64,000 nt of DNA from an uncultured Acidimicrobiales bacterium (GCA_958295755.1 OY282367.1:1120022-1184021); one strand, 5' to 3'. Positions 47,812 through 57,843 are shown, counted from the first letter of the stretch. Notes: generated from the letters alone by a model not told the origin. Numbers and translations are program-made.

Positions 47812-50031
47812 GTGCAGCGGACTCTTACCGCAATCGCTTCAGTAGTAGCAACCATCACTCTCCTTGCCACCGGCTGCTCTTGGCAAACAGGCGTGCTCAC
47901 CGTCGAGCCACCCCCGATCGCCCTGTCGTCATTCATTTACGATAAAGACGGCGAGCAGATCACGCTCTTTCGTGGCGAGCAGCATCGTGTCAATATTGAA
48001 GACCTCAGCGAAGTGCCTTTACTGCTTCAAAACGCCGTGGTCGCCATAGAAGACGAGCGTTTCTGGCAGCACAGTGGCATTGACTTGCGAGCCATCCTGC
48101 GGGCATCACTTTCAAACCTCAACCAAGGCGGCGTGTCGGAGGGCGGCTCCACCATTACTCAGCAGTATGTGGGGCTAGTGTTTTTGGATCGCACCGATCA
48201 GTCGGCTAGCCGCAAGATTGAAGAGTTGGCACTAGCACGCCAGTTTGAGGATCAATACACTAAAGACTTCATACTCAAGGAGTATCTAAACCTCGTCTAT
48301 TTTGGCGAGGGTGCCTATGGCGTGCGTGCTGCAGCAGATGAGTATTTCAACAAGACACTAGCTGAGTTAACCATCAGCGAAGCCGCCATCCTAGCCGGGC
48401 TAATCCAAGCCCCCGCCACCTATAACCCTTACGACAATCTGGACGCCGCCCTGTTGCGCCGAAAGCAAGTGCTCGACCGAATGCTCATCAACAACTACAT
48501 CTCACAGAAAGAATACGACCAAGCCCGCACCGAACCTGTCAACCTTGCTCCAAGAGTAGAGGTATTGGCAGCCACCTACGATGCGCCTTATTTCGTAGAG
48601 GAAGTAAGACAGTGGATTCTTTCAGACCCACTCTTTGGAGAGACTCGCCAAGAACGAGCCGATCTGCTATTTGAAGGCGGACTTCGCATTCACACCACTT
48701 TGGATCGCCAGCTTCAAAGACAAACAGAAGCGGCAGTGACGAATGTGCTTGCAGAAGAAGTCGCATCTGGTGGCACCTCAAGCCCCACCGCAGCTGTGAT
48801 TGTGATTGAAAATGACACTGGCTATGTGAGAGCAATCGTGGGTGGGCAAGATTTCTTCGGCGACGACCCTGCTGCGCGCTTCAATCTTGCTACCCAAGGC
48901 GGCCGCCAAGCTGGGTCTGCATTCAAGCCGTTTGTTTTAGCAGCTGCTCTGGAACAAGGCATCCAGATGGGCGCACAATATCCAGCCCCTGAGGAGATCG
49001 TGATAGAAAATCCGCCGCTACCTGACCCGTGGGAAGTGGAGGGTGGCCCCGGCGGGGGAACCGTGAGCTTGGCTGAAGCCACGATTCGCTCGCTCAACAC
49101 CGTCTATGCCCAGCTCATGGAAGATGTCGGAGCGCAAAATGGTGTGGAAATGGCAACCCGCTTGGGCGTGGAATCTCCACTGCAGCCTGTTCTGTCAGCC
49201 GTGCTGGGCACCAACGATGTGACTGTGCTAGACATGGCCACAGCATTTTCCACTATCGCTCGCCGAGGAATCAAAGTAAGTCCTGCTTTCGTCTCAAAAA
49301 TCATCGGACCGGGCGGCGAAATCATCTACGAGCATTCGCTTGAGAGCGAAAGAGTGCTAGATGCCAGAGTGGCCGACCAAGTTACTGATGTACTCCGCCA
49401 AGCTGTGGCAGGTGGCACTGGAAGGCGGGCGCAGCTACCCGGCCACGAAGCCGCAGGCAAAACCGGCACCGCCGAAGACTTCCGCGATGCTACATTTTCG
49501 GGCTTCACCAGCGAATACACCACCTCTGTCTGGGTCGGCTTCGCACAGGGGCAGATAGAAATGGAGCCGCCTAATACTCTGATAGAGGTCTATGGCGGCA
49601 CATATCCTGCCTTGATATGGCAAGGGGTGATGTCGGCGGCCCACGATGAGACAACTGGTGGCGCAACAACTAGGGCTTTGCCCCGCCCGCCCGTTACCAC
49701 TACGACTGTGCCAGAGACACAGCAGACGGCCGTGCCAGATGTGATTGGAATGACAGAAGCCGCAGCCAGAGAGCGAGTGCTGGAAAGCCGCCTTGTGCCA
49801 AATGTTGAGTATTTTTACGATGCTGAGGCCACCGATAATCAAGTAGGCCGAGTGCGGGCGCAGGCACCTGAAGGCGACGAGATAGTAGACGCTACTGGTT
49901 GGGTAACCATACTGATAACCACCGACCAACAGATTCTGCCGTCTCTTCCCGAAACTATCTATAGCTTTCCCACACAGAGCGGGTCGCAAACTGAGACACC
50001 ACAAACCGAGATACCACAAACCGGGAATTAA
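47812..50031 (+). CDS. Class A penicillin-binding protein with PASTA domain
   Basis: This 739-aa bifunctional peptidoglycan synthase has a GT51 glycosyltransferase domain (EDERFWQHSGID near residue 79, GGSTITQQ near 121, RKIEELALARQ near 142). Its transpeptidase domain has the catalytic serine in GSAFKPF near 369, SLN near 427 and KTGTAED near 549. One PASTA-like domain (VPDVIGMTEAAARERVLE near 643) follows a T/P linker. The N-terminus has a short hydrophobic segment ending in LLATGC, which reads as a lipobox where most family members have a plain membrane anchor. The start is GTG without a Shine-Dalgarno. The last 20 residues come from a 15-bp tandem repeat. Confidence 0.92.
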   Translation: MQRTLTAIASVVATITLLATGCSWQTGVLTVEPPPIALSSFIYDKDGEQITLFRGEQHRVNIEDLSEVPLLLQNAVVAIEDERFWQHSGIDLRAILRASLSNLNQGGVSEGGSTITQQYVGLVFLDRTDQSASRKIEELALARQFEDQYTKDFILKEYLNLVYFGEGAYGVRAAADEYFNKTLAELTISEAAILAGLIQAPATYNPYDNLDAALLRRKQVLDRMLINNYISQKEYDQARTEPVNLAPRVEVLAATYDAPYFVEEVRQWILSDPLFGETRQERADLLFEGGLRIHTTLDRQLQRQTEAAVTNVLAEEVASGGTSSPTAAVIVIENDTGYVRAIVGGQDFFGDDPAARFNLATQGGRQAGSAFKPFVLAAALEQGIQMGAQYPAPEEIVIENPPLPDPWEVEGGPGGGTVSLAEATIRSLNTVYAQLMEDVGAQNGVEMATRLGVESPLQPVLSAVLGTNDVTVLDMATAFSTIARRGIKVSPAFVSKIIGPGGEIIYEHSLESERVLDARVADQVTDVLRQAVAGGTGRRAQLPGHEAAGKTGTAEDFRDATFSGFTSEYTTSVWVGFAQGQIEMEPPNTLIEVYGGTYPALIWQGVMSAAHDETTGGATTRALPRPPVTTTTVPETQQTAVPDVIGMTEAAARERVLESRLVPNVEYFYDAEATDNQVGRVRAQAPEGDEIVDATGWVTILITTDQQILPSLPETIYSFPTQSGSQTETPQTEIPQTGN

Positions 50032-50047
50032 CATTGAGGCTGACCCT

Positions 50048-50593
50048 GTGACTGACATTGAGGCTGGCCCTGAGGCTGACTTACCCCGTAGCCGATGGCG
50101 TGTGACTCACTTTCTCATAGTGTTGGGGTTTCTGGCTATGGCAGGATTCTGGATTTGGGCATTTTCGCCCTTCCCCACACGGGGACACCCCGATACTCTG
50201 GACGACAAAGCATTCCCTGAAGCCGCTGAACCCCGTTGCGCCATAACAATGAAACTCATAGACGACCTCCCCCGCGACTGGAACATAGACAACCCTGAGC
50301 AACTAGCCGAACAAGTAACTGCAGGTACCGACCTACTAGAACCTCTAGTAGCCGACCTTCGCAACTTAGCGCGCGTCGTTACAAACACCGACGAAGCACG
50401 AAAAGTCAGCCTCTGGCTAGACGACTGGAATATCTACCTAGACGACCGCAACAAACTAGTAGCTAAGCTCCGCCAAGGCGAGCGAGCCGAATTCATCTAC
50501 ACAGCCCGAGACGGCATCCAAATAGCCAGAATAGTAGATCGCTTCGCCCAAGTAAACGACATGACCTCATGCGAAACACCGGATGATATATAG
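50048..50593 (+). CDS. Membrane-anchored protein of unknown function
   Basis: This is a 181-aa protein with a short cytoplasmic N-terminus, one transmembrane helix (THFLIVLGFLAMAGFWIWAF, residues about 20-39) and an external domain with two cysteines (PRCAITM and TSCETP). It starts with GTG 16 nt after the PBP stop, so the two are probably co-transcribed. That suggests a role at the cell envelope. The start region is partly duplicated (GACATTGAGGCTG twice). I recognise no family. Confidence 0.75.
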   Translation: MTDIEAGPEADLPRSRWRVTHFLIVLGFLAMAGFWIWAFSPFPTRGHPDTLDDKAFPEAAEPRCAITMKLIDDLPRDWNIDNPEQLAEQVTAGTDLLEPLVADLRNLARVVTNTDEARKVSLWLDDWNIYLDDRNKLVAKLRQGERAEFIYTARDGIQIARIVDRFAQVNDMTSCETPDDI

Positions 50594-50642
50594 GCGCGGA
50601 TTTGGAGAGCCCTGGTTTTAGGGAGACAGCGGGGAGTAGCTA

Positions 50643-51353
50643 TCAGCGGTGAGAGACATGAGGGTTGTCAGGGATGTGCCATCTCCATGATAAGTCAGAT
50701 TTTACGCCGATGCGGGTGGTTTGAGCTGGGAATTTGGGTGGGGAAATGCCGTCGTCATGAATTGTGATTGACAGATCGGCGATACCAGAAAAGGGCATAT
50801 GGTTTGCTTCGCTGGTGGCACCAATACTGGTGGCCCCAATAACTAGGTCAATGCCGTTTTGGTCACCGGTGATACCTAGGGCTTGGGTTAGTTTGGCTGG
50901 GCCGCTGCAGAGATCGGTTTCTTTGCGGGCAGCTGAGCGGGCTTGGAACATTTCTTCTATGCCGGCTAGTGGCTCCAAAGCTCGTAACAGCACTGCGGCG
51001 CATTCGCCGTCGATCCCACAGACCACATTAGAGCACCAGTGCATTCCATAGGTGAAATAAACATACAGATGCCCCGGCGGGCCAAACATTACCTCGTTGC
51101 GCTTGGTTTTGCCTCTGTGCCCGTGACTGGAGATGTCGTCAGTGCCACCGTATGCTTCAACCTCAACAATGCGCCCGGCTCGAACTCTGCCGCTTCCCAC
51201 GCCACCCCCGCCCCCATCGTTACCCGAAAAATCAAGCGACTCACAGACAAGCACTTTGTTCAGAAGTTTCAACGACAAATCTATCGGGTCGCAACTGTAG
51301 AACGATCTCGCCAGAGGCTCCCCCAGCTCTTGCGATAGCAACGCTTTATCCAC
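50643..51353 (-). CDS. 3-methyladenine DNA glycosylase (AAG/MPG family)
   Basis: This 236-aa base-excision repair enzyme removes alkylated purines. Recognisable blocks are GRIVEVEAYGGTDDISSH near residue 60, with the catalytic Glu, then VMFGPPGHLYVYFTYGMHW near 88 and CSGPAKLTQALGI near 147. A glycine-rich insert near residue 45 and a duplicated GATSIGATS segment reflect local tandem duplication. Its start overlaps the argH stop by 8 nt, so it is probably read with the arginine operon. Confidence 0.92.
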   Translation of the reverse strand: MDKALLSQELGEPLARSFYSCDPIDLSLKLLNKVLVCESLDFSGNDGGGGGVGSGRVRAGRIVEVEAYGGTDDISSHGHRGKTKRNEVMFGPPGHLYVYFTYGMHWCSNVVCGIDGECAAVLLRALEPLAGIEEMFQARSAARKETDLCSGPAKLTQALGITGDQNGIDLVIGATSIGATSEANHMPFSGIADLSITIHDDGISPPKFPAQTTRIGVKSDLSWRWHIPDNPHVSHR

Positions 51354-52776
51354 TCAAAGCTTGAAGGCGGGCCATATCAGAGCGAAGTTGACTGGTGAAT
51401 TGTTGGAGTTGTTTAGACACCGCCTCGGGGCCACCACCGCCGGGGCTTTGACGCGCTACCAGAGCTGTGCCGATATCGCAGAGCTTGGCGGCTTCCTCAC
51501 CTAGATCGGGCTCGTCTCGGACTAAGTCTTTCAATGTCGGAGCATCTTTGGACACCTGGCCAGCTGGCCTGCTACTTATCTCCGCTTCCAAGTATCTAGC
51601 TATCAACCTGGCGATGCGGCGATGCGCCTCACGAAAGGGCACACCTTTTCTAACCAAGAAGTCGGCCAAATCCACTGATACCAAAGTAGGGTCGCTAGCA
51701 GCTTCTGCCATCTTCTCATAGTCAAACTCCATCGTGGCCACAAGTCCGCGCATAGCAGCAAGACCTAAGCGCACTTGCTTAAACGAATCAAACATCGGCT
51801 CTTTATCTTCTTGCAGGTCGCGGTTGTAGGCCAGAGGCAAACCCTTCAACACAGCCAGCAAGCCAGTGAGATTGCCAATTAGACGGCCAGACTTAGCGCG
51901 AGCCAACTCAGCAATATCGGGGTTTTTCTTATGAGGCAACATGGAACTGCCTGTGGAGTAGGCATCGGCCAGACGAACGAAACCAGCCTCTTGCGAAGAG
52001 TAAAAAACCACCTCCTCACCTAAACGAGAAAGGTGCACCCCAAGCAAAGCCAGAACAAACAGACACTCCGCTGCGAAATCACGGTCGCTCACCGCGTCCA
52101 AAGAATTCTGAAACGGCTCGGCAAAACCAAGCTCAGAAGCTGTGAAAGCTGGATTCAACGGCAACGATGTACCACCCAAGGCACCAGCCCCTAAGGGCGA
52201 CACATCCAGACGTTCGCGAGCATCCAAAAGACGATCTACATCACGAGCAAACGCCCAGCCATGGGCCAACAAATAGTGCGCTAGTAGCACTGGTTGCGCG
52301 CGCTGCAGATGCGTGTATCCAGCAAACACAGCGTCTCCTGCGTCACGAGCACGCCCCAGCAATACTTCTTGAAGCTCTATCACAGCTTTGGCAACCTCCA
52401 GAAGCTCCACCTTCGCAAACAGGCGCAAATCAGTTGCTACTTGGTCGTTCCTGCTACGCCCAGTATGTAACTTCTCTCCCACTTCTCCCGCCAACTGCGT
52501 TACGCGACGCTCCACAGCAGTATGGATGTCTTCGTCCGTGGAGGTGAAGGCAAAAGCCTCCGACTCTAACTCTGCCCCAACCTGATCTAATGCCTGCAGC
52601 AAAGTCTGCGCTTCAGCTCTAGTGATTATCTCTGCACGCTCCAGCCCACGCACATGTGCACGCGACCCCGCAATATCGGCTTGTGCCAACTCGCGGTCAA
52701 AACCTAAGCTCGTCGTGAATTCCATCAGCTCATCCGCAGGCGGCTCGCTCATGCGCCCGCCCCACAAAGTGCTCAT
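51346..52776 (-). CDS. argH: Argininosuccinate lyase
   Basis: This 476-aa fumarase-superfamily enzyme splits argininosuccinate into arginine and fumarate. The signature GSSMLPHKKNPDIAEL is near residue 276, with GRSRNDQVATDLRLF near 105 and YTHLQRAQPVLLAHYL near 150. ATG at 52776 is chosen because S-T-L-W-G-G-R is the normal N-terminus; a GTG at 52797 inside the argG tail would add seven residues. It is the last arginine gene of the cluster. Confidence 0.95.
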   Translation of the reverse strand: MSTLWGGRMSEPPADELMEFTTSLGFDRELAQADIAGSRAHVRGLERAEIITRAEAQTLLQALDQVGAELESEAFAFTSTDEDIHTAVERRVTQLAGEVGEKLHTGRSRNDQVATDLRLFAKVELLEVAKAVIELQEVLLGRARDAGDAVFAGYTHLQRAQPVLLAHYLLAHGWAFARDVDRLLDARERLDVSPLGAGALGGTSLPLNPAFTASELGFAEPFQNSLDAVSDRDFAAECLFVLALLGVHLSRLGEEVVFYSSQEAGFVRLADAYSTGSSMLPHKKNPDIAELARAKSGRLIGNLTGLLAVLKGLPLAYNRDLQEDKEPMFDSFKQVRLGLAAMRGLVATMEFDYEKMAEAASDPTLVSVDLADFLVRKGVPFREAHRRIARLIARYLEAEISSRPAGQVSKDAPTLKDLVRDEPDLGEEAAKLCDIGTALVARQSPGGGGPEAVSKQLQQFTSQLRSDMARLQALSG

Positions 52777-52786
52777 GGACCAGCAC

Positions 52787-54103
52787 TCATGACTCACCCC
52801 TCATCTCGCCACTCAGATCTCCCCCTAATGTCTCGCCACTCATATCTCCCCCTAATGTCTCACCGCCTTGTTTGCGCAAAGCATGCAGCCTCAACCTTAG
52901 AGCGTTCAACTCAATGAACCCTGTGGCATTGGCTTGGTCATACACACCTTCGTCCTCTTCAAAAGTCACGACCTTCTCAGAAAACAGCGATTTTTCAGAA
53001 CGTCTCCCCGTTACCTGCACGCCACCCTTATAGAGCTTCAGACGCACTTCGCCATTCACTTCTTGCTGTGTGTGGTCGATGGCGGTCTGTAGCATCTCTC
53101 GCTCAGGGCTCCACCAGTAGCCGTTATACACCAACTCCGCATAACGAGGCATCAGCTCGTCTTTGAGATGCGCCACCTCACGATCCAAAGTCAGCGACTC
53201 CACCGCACGATGTGCCTTTAGCAAAATCGTGCCGCCCGGTGTCTCATACACTCCACGAGATTTCATCCCCACATAGCGATTCTCCACGATGTCTGCCCTA
53301 CCCACGCCGTTCGCTCCGCCGATACGGTTCAGCTCGGTCAGTAGCTCAGCAGGCGACATCGCCACTTCATCTATCGCCACCGCATCGCCGCGCTCAAAAG
53401 TGAGAACTATTTCTCGCACCTCATCTGGGGCAGCTTCTGGTGAAACCGTCCAGCGAAACATCTCTTCAGCAGGCTCCAGCCACGGGTCTTCTAAGATGCC
53501 GCCCTCATATGAGATATGCAACAGATTGGCATCCATAGAATATGGCGGACGGTTGCCCTGATCCATCTCAATCGGGATACCCTTTTCGGCTGCATAAGCC
53601 AGTAGCTTCTCGCGAGAAGTCAAACTCCAGATGCGCCAAGGGGCTATCACAGCTATGTCGGGTTTAAGAGCACTGGCACCCAGCTCAAAGCGCACTTGGT
53701 CGTTGCCTTTGCCGGTGGCACCGTGAGACACAGCATCTGCCCCGCACTCAGTGGCTATCTCTACGAGACGTTTGGCGATGAGCGGACGAGCGATGGAAGT
53801 GCCCAGCAGATATTCGCCCTCATACAGCGCATTGGCACGAAACATCGGAAATACGAAATCCGCTACAAACTCCTCACGCAAGTCGTCAATATAGATTTCC
53901 TTCACTCCCATTGCTTCGGCTTTAGCACGGGCGGGGCTGAGTTCTTCGCCTTGGCCAATATCGGCGGTGAAAGTTACCACTTCGCATTCGTAGGTCTCTT
54001 GCAACCAGCGGAGTATCACAGAAGTGTCAAGCCCTCCAGAATAAGCGAGGACAACCTTCTTACAAGAGTGCCTTGTACTTTGTGTCATTGTATTTTTTGT
54101 CAT
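52787..54103 (-). CDS. argG: Argininosuccinate synthase
   Basis: This 438-aa enzyme joins citrulline and aspartate with ATP. The PP-loop is [13 protein letters not shown] near residue 17, with [12 protein letters not shown] and YGYWWSPER further on. The ATG at 54103 overlaps the argR stop as ATGA; a second ATG five codons later is also possible, as a short duplication repeats the start. The C-terminus has a tail of two copies of G-E-T-L-G-G-D-x-S encoded by a 27-bp tandem repeat, beyond the family's usual end. Confidence 0.95.
   Translation of the reverse strand: MTKNTMTQSTRHSCKKVVLAYSGGLDTSVILRWLQETYECEVVTFTADIGQGEELSPARAKAEAMGVKEIYIDDLREEFVADFVFPMFRANALYEGEYLLGTSIARPLIAKRLVEIATECGADAVSHGATGKGNDQVRFELGASALKPDIAVIAPWRIWSLTSREKLLAYAAEKGIPIEMDQGNRPPYSMDANLLHISYEGGILEDPWLEPAEEMFRWTVSPEAAPDEVREIVLTFERGDAVAIDEVAMSPAELLTELNRIGGANGVGRADIVENRYVGMKSRGVYETPGGTILLKAHRAVESLTLDREVAHLKDELMPRYAELVYNGYWWSPEREMLQTAIDHTQQEVNGEVRLKLYKGGVQVTGRRSEKSLFSEKVVTFEEDEGVYDQANATGFIELNALRLRLHALRKQGGETLGGDMSGETLGGDLSGEMRGES
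52805..52858. repeat. 27-bp tandem duplication at the 3' end of argG
   Basis: Two 27-bp units (52805-52831 and 52832-52858) differ at one base and add a duplicated nine-residue tail to ArgG just before its stop. The high identity suggests a recent event. Confidence 0.95.
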
Positions 54104-54573
54104 TGTTTTGAAAGCCCCGCCAGTTTGCACAACCCAGCCAACAGACGGGCAGGATCACTTTCTTCTTTTACGACCACCAGCACGGTGTCATCACCACTTA
54201 AGGTGGCCAGCACGCCCGGATATTTGCTGCGATCTAACGCAGCTGCCACCACATGAGCCGCCCCAGGGGCTGTGCTGACAGCCAGCAGCTGCCCAGACTT
54301 ATTCATATCGCGCACCCACTCGCCGAAGACTTTACGCAAATGCACCTCCACTGCTTTTGGCGAAGTCTGTGCCTGTTCGTCCAATGTATAGACGATGTTT
54401 CCGTCTCCGTTGCGCACTTTGAAAGCACCTATCTCTTTGAGGTCGCGCCCGATAGTGGGCTGAGTAACCTTCACACCTTGCACTTCCAGCATCTCTACGA
54501 TCTCACGTTGGCTGGCAGTAGCGCGCGATTCTAGCATCTCGGCGATGGCACGCAAACGTTCTTGGCGGTTCAT
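54100..54573 (-). CDS. argR: Arginine repressor ArgR
   Basis: This 157-aa regulator senses arginine and represses the arg operon. The N-terminal winged helix ([20 protein letters not shown], then [15 protein letters not shown]) is followed by the hexamerisation and arginine-binding domain ([20 protein letters not shown], then [10 protein letters not shown]). The ATG at 54573 overlaps the argF stop as ATGA, with GGGAG upstream. Its place inside the operon fits autoregulation. Confidence 0.94.
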   Translation of the reverse strand: MNRQERLRAIAEMLESRATASQREIVEMLEVQGVKVTQPTIGRDLKEIGAFKVRNGDGNIVYTLDEQAQTSPKAVEVHLRKVFGEWVRDMNKSGQLLAVSTAPGAAHVVAAALDRSKYPGVLATLSGDDTVLVVVKEESDPARLLAGLCKLAGLSKQ

Positions 54574-55511
54574 GGTCGTGCTCCCATCAGCCAAGCCAGC
54601 AAGCCTCTGGCTGTGTGCATACGATTTTCGGCTTGTCGCCAGACACGAGAACGAGGCCCTTCCAGCACCTCTGCGCTCACCTCTTCACCCCGATGAGCTG
54701 GCAAACAATGAAGAAATATCGCTTCTGGCGCAGCCTGCCACATGAACTCAGTTGTGACCGTATAGCCAGCAAAATCCTCTCTGCGCTGAGCTGCCTCGTC
54801 TTCTTCCCCCATTGAAGCCCACACATCGGTATAGACGGCGTCCGCGCCTTTCACGGCTACGGCTGGGTCGGTCTCACTATAACAAGCAGGAGGATCAGAC
54901 TGGCAAGCCAATACCGACAATGCGATATCTTCAGACTTGAAACCATAGGCTGGCGGGCAAGAGATACAGAACTCCACACCCATCATCGCGCACCCTAATG
55001 CTAAAGACCTAGCCACATTGTTAGCCGCCCCAATATATGCCACCTTTCTGCCTGCAAAACCAGCTGGCATATCGGCAGGCGTTAACTTCCACTCTTGTGC
55101 CAAGGTCAGAAGGTCGGCCAGGGCTTGCAGTGGATGCGCTTGGTCTGACAGCAAATTCACCACAGGTACAGGTGAGGCCTTAGCAAACTCAGCCAGCATC
55201 TGATGACTAAACACACGCAACCCCACGACGCTGTGATAGCAACCAAAAGTTCGTGCGATGTCAGCAATGCTCTCACGCACGCCGAGCTGTATCTCTTCAG
55301 GGCGAATGACGAGGGGATGTCCGCGCAGCTGCACAACTGCCATCTCTACAGAGTGGCGTGTGCGAGCCGAAGGCTTCTCAAATACGAGCGCACAGCTGCG
55401 CCCTTCCAGCAACGGCGGAAGTTGCCCGCTCATAGACAGGCGCAAGACATCTACAAGCTCAGCAGGCGTGAGGTCGTCAATCTCTAGAAAGTTGCGTGGC
55501 TGTGAAGTCAT
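54570..55511 (-). CDS. argF: Ornithine carbamoyltransferase
   Basis: This 313-aa enzyme makes citrulline from ornithine and carbamoyl phosphate. The carbamoyl-phosphate loop reads FEKPSARTRHS near residue 50, a variant of the usual STRTR. HPLQALADL is near 131 and the ornithine loop HCLPAHRGEE near 270. GAGAGAAG precedes the ATG. A 128-bp gap separates it from argD, the largest break inside the arg cluster. Confidence 0.95.
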   Translation of the reverse strand: MTSQPRNFLEIDDLTPAELVDVLRLSMSGQLPPLLEGRSCALVFEKPSARTRHSVEMAVVQLRGHPLVIRPEEIQLGVRESIADIARTFGCYHSVVGLRVFSHQMLAEFAKASPVPVVNLLSDQAHPLQALADLLTLAQEWKLTPADMPAGFAGRKVAYIGAANNVARSLALGCAMMGVEFCISCPPAYGFKSEDIALSVLACQSDPPACYSETDPAVAVKGADAVYTDVWASMGEEDEAAQRREDFAGYTVTTEFMWQAAPEAIFLHCLPAHRGEEVSAEVLEGPRSRVWRQAENRMHTARGLLAWLMGARP

Positions 55512-55612
55512 GGTCTTCTCTCGGTTGTGCTGTGTTTTTGGGTTTGCTTAAGGCTTTAGTTTTGTGTGTATCGGGCTGGCAAATGAACTATTTCAAGATT
55601 TTGATAACTGTC

Positions 55613-55648
55613 ATGTGAGAATTATTCAGCATGTGAGAACTATTCAGC
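55613..55648. repeat. 18-bp tandem duplication at the 3' end of argD
   Basis: Two 18-bp units (55613-55630 and 55631-55648) differ at one base. The second contains the argD stop codon; the first lies in the argF-argD gap. Confidence 0.93.
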
Positions 55649-56899
55649 TAGAACTTTTCTAAAAATATCTACTGCTTCGGCAATGTCGTCTTCGGTTATA
55701 ACAAATGGCGGAGTCCAACGTATTGCAGTTGGCGTGAGAGCATTGACGACTAAGCCTGCTTCCAAACACTGCGAAGCGATCTCAGCTGCGGGGCGATTGG
55801 CTTCGGGGGTTAGCTCACTAGCGAGCAGCAACCCTCGACCGCGTACCTGCGACACCTCTTCCATCGCCTCAAGATGAGCACGCAACTTTGCGCCTAACTG
55901 CTCAGCGACTGCTGGAGCATCCATCTCTTCCATTGTCGCAAGCACGCAACAGGCGGCGGCGGTTGCCAGAGGTTGACCTCCGAAAGTGGTGGCGTGTTCG
56001 CCTGGGCGAAAAGCACTTGCTACTTCAGCTTTGGCCCAGCAAGCCCCTATAGGCATCCCATTGCCTAAAGCTTTAGCCATTGTCACCACATCGGGCAACC
56101 ATTTAGCGTCTCCGTTTTCGGTGCATTTGTTCTCATGCTGATGGTTATCAAGCTGTTGGTTATCAAGCTGATGAGCAAACCACTTACCTGTGCGCCCTAA
56201 ACCAGTCTGCACTTCGTCAAGCATCATCAGCAGTCCGCGTTCATCGCATAGGGCACGAACTTCAGATAGATAGCCAGCGGGCGGTTCTATCACACCACCT
56301 TCGGCCATGATCGGTTCCAGAAACACTGCAGCAGTCGTCTCATCTATGGCTTTCTCCAACTCATCAATGTCGCCGTAGGGCACATGGCGGAAGCCTTCGG
56401 GTAGTGGCTGGAAAATCTCGTGTTTCTCGGGCTGGCCTGTGGCATGAAGAGTAGCGAGTGTGCGCCCATGGAACGAGCGAAACGCGCTTATCACCTTGTA
56501 TCTACCGTGCCCTGCCCAGCGACGCGCTAGCTTCAAAGCAGCTTCATTGGCTTCAGCCCCCGAGTTGCAGAAAAATACCTGCCCGCCTCCACCGAGCAGG
56601 CGATCCAAGGTGCGTGCCACTTCGCCGTTGTGCTCGGTAGCAAACAGGTTGGAAACATGCTGTAGCTTGCCTGCCTGTGCTGCGACTGCTTCGGCAATCG
56701 CCGGGTGGCTGTGGCCGAGGCTCACAACGGCTAGTCCAGAAAGAAAGTCCAGGTATTGTTTGCCGTGAAGATCCCAGAGTCGGCAACCTTCGCCTTTTAC
56801 AAACATGACAGAGGGCGCGCCGTAGCTAGGCATTATCGGGCAAGTATTCATACTGCTTGGCGCGTCAACTGCTTGGCGATGAGAACTTACCGCTGTCAT
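55640..56899 (-). CDS. argD: Acetylornithine aminotransferase
   Basis: This 419-aa PLP enzyme transaminates N-acetylglutamate semialdehyde to N-acetylornithine. LDEVQTGLGRTGKWF is near residue 225 and the Schiff-base lysine is in TMAKALGNGMPIGA near 275. An inserted Q/N/H/E stretch near 245 (QLDNQQLDN) comes from a 15-bp tandem duplication. The ATG at 56899 overlaps the argB stop as ATGA; an internal ATG at M17 is also possible. Confidence 0.94.
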   Translation of the reverse strand: MTAVSSHRQAVDAPSSMNTCPIMPSYGAPSVMFVKGEGCRLWDLHGKQYLDFLSGLAVVSLGHSHPAIAEAVAAQAGKLQHVSNLFATEHNGEVARTLDRLLGGGGQVFFCNSGAEANEAALKLARRWAGHGRYKVISAFRSFHGRTLATLHATGQPEKHEIFQPLPEGFRHVPYGDIDELEKAIDETTAAVFLEPIMAEGGVIEPPAGYLSEVRALCDERGLLMMLDEVQTGLGRTGKWFAHQLDNQQLDNHQHENKCTENGDAKWLPDVVTMAKALGNGMPIGACWAKAEVASAFRPGEHATTFGGQPLATAAACCVLATMEEMDAPAVAEQLGAKLRAHLEAMEEVSQVRGRGLLLASELTPEANRPAAEIASQCLEAGLVVNALTPTAIRWTPPFVITEDDIAEAVDIFRKVLAE

Positions 56900-57843
56900 G
56901 TCTCGCTCCCGATATTCCCGCTCCCCGTATTCCCACCCTCTATATTCCCGCCTCCCATATTCCCTTTTGTAATCATCGTGCCTGCGCCGTCATCTGTGAA
57001 AATCTCTATCACCAGAGCGTGCTTCTGGGTGCCGTTGATGAGATGTGCTGAAACTGTGCCACCTTCAACGGCGATTTTGGCAGCGTCCAGCTTCGGCAAC
57101 ATACCGCCTTGGGCTTTCCCGCTTTCAATAAACTCTTCTAGCTCGTCAGCCGAGATTTTAGGAATGCGGCTTTGCGGGTTATCCACATCTGTCAGCAACC
57201 CGTCTATATCTGTCAGCAATATCAGCTTTTCGGCTTGAAGAGCAGCAGCCAGCTCACCTGCTACTAAATCCGCGTTGATGTTGTGTGCCTGACCATTGTC
57301 GTCTGTGCCGATGCTGGCTATCACGGGAATAAAACCCTCATCGGTGAGGCGCGCCAAGACATCAGTATTGACGCCCACTACATCACCCACGAAACCCAGC
57401 TTCTCGTCTCGTTGAGTAACTTTCAACAGACAGGCATCCTCGCCCGACAGCCCCACAGCATGCTCACCGAAGCGGTTCAGCGCACTCACGATATCTTTGT
57501 TGATCTTGCCCACCAGCACCATGCGTACCACTTCAAGCGTGGCCGCGTCGGTGATGCGGTGCCCGCCGATGGCTTGTGTCTGAATGCCGAAGCGGTTTAG
57601 GGATTCTGTAATCTGCGGTCCGCCTCCGTGCACTAGAACTGGGCGAATACCTACCGAATGCAGCAGAAACACATCGTCTGCGAAACTCTGGCGCATCGCT
57701 TCGTCAACCATGATCGCGCCGCCGCATTTAATTATCATCGTCTTGCCTGCGAACTTCTGAATATAAGGCAGGGCTTGAACAAGCGTTGCGGCACGTTGTT
57801 CGTGCAGTTGGCTGGGTGGAGAGGGCTGGCTTTGTGTTGCCAT
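56896..57843 (-). CDS. argB: Acetylglutamate kinase
   Basis: This 315-aa kinase phosphorylates N-acetylglutamate. It has MIIKCGGAIM near residue 37 (the usual form is K-Y-G-G-N-A-M), VLVHGGGPQIT near 69 and LILLTDIDGLL near 222. After the normal end (GAGTMI) a tail of about 25 residues made of G-N-x-G-G/S units follows, encoded by a 15-bp tandem array. The start overlaps the argJ stop as TGATG. Confidence 0.94.
   Translation of the reverse strand: MATQSQPSPPSQLHEQRAATLVQALPYIQKFAGKTMIIKCGGAIMVDEAMRQSFADDVFLLHSVGIRPVLVHGGGPQITESLNRFGIQTQAIGGHRITDAATLEVVRMVLVGKINKDIVSALNRFGEHAVGLSGEDACLLKVTQRDEKLGFVGDVVGVNTDVLARLTDEGFIPVIASIGTDDNGQAHNINADLVAGELAAALQAEKLILLTDIDGLLTDVDNPQSRIPKISADELEEFIESGKAQGGMLPKLDAAKIAVEGGTVSAHLINGTQKHALVIEIFTDDGAGTMITKGNMGGGNIEGGNTGSGNIGSET
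56905..56964. repeat. 15-bp tandem repeat at the 3' end of argB
   Basis: Four 15-bp units start at 56905, 56920, 56935 and 56950, each ending in TATTCCC. They encode the glycine- and asparagine-rich tail of ArgB and stop just before the ATGA junction with argD. Confidence 0.93.
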
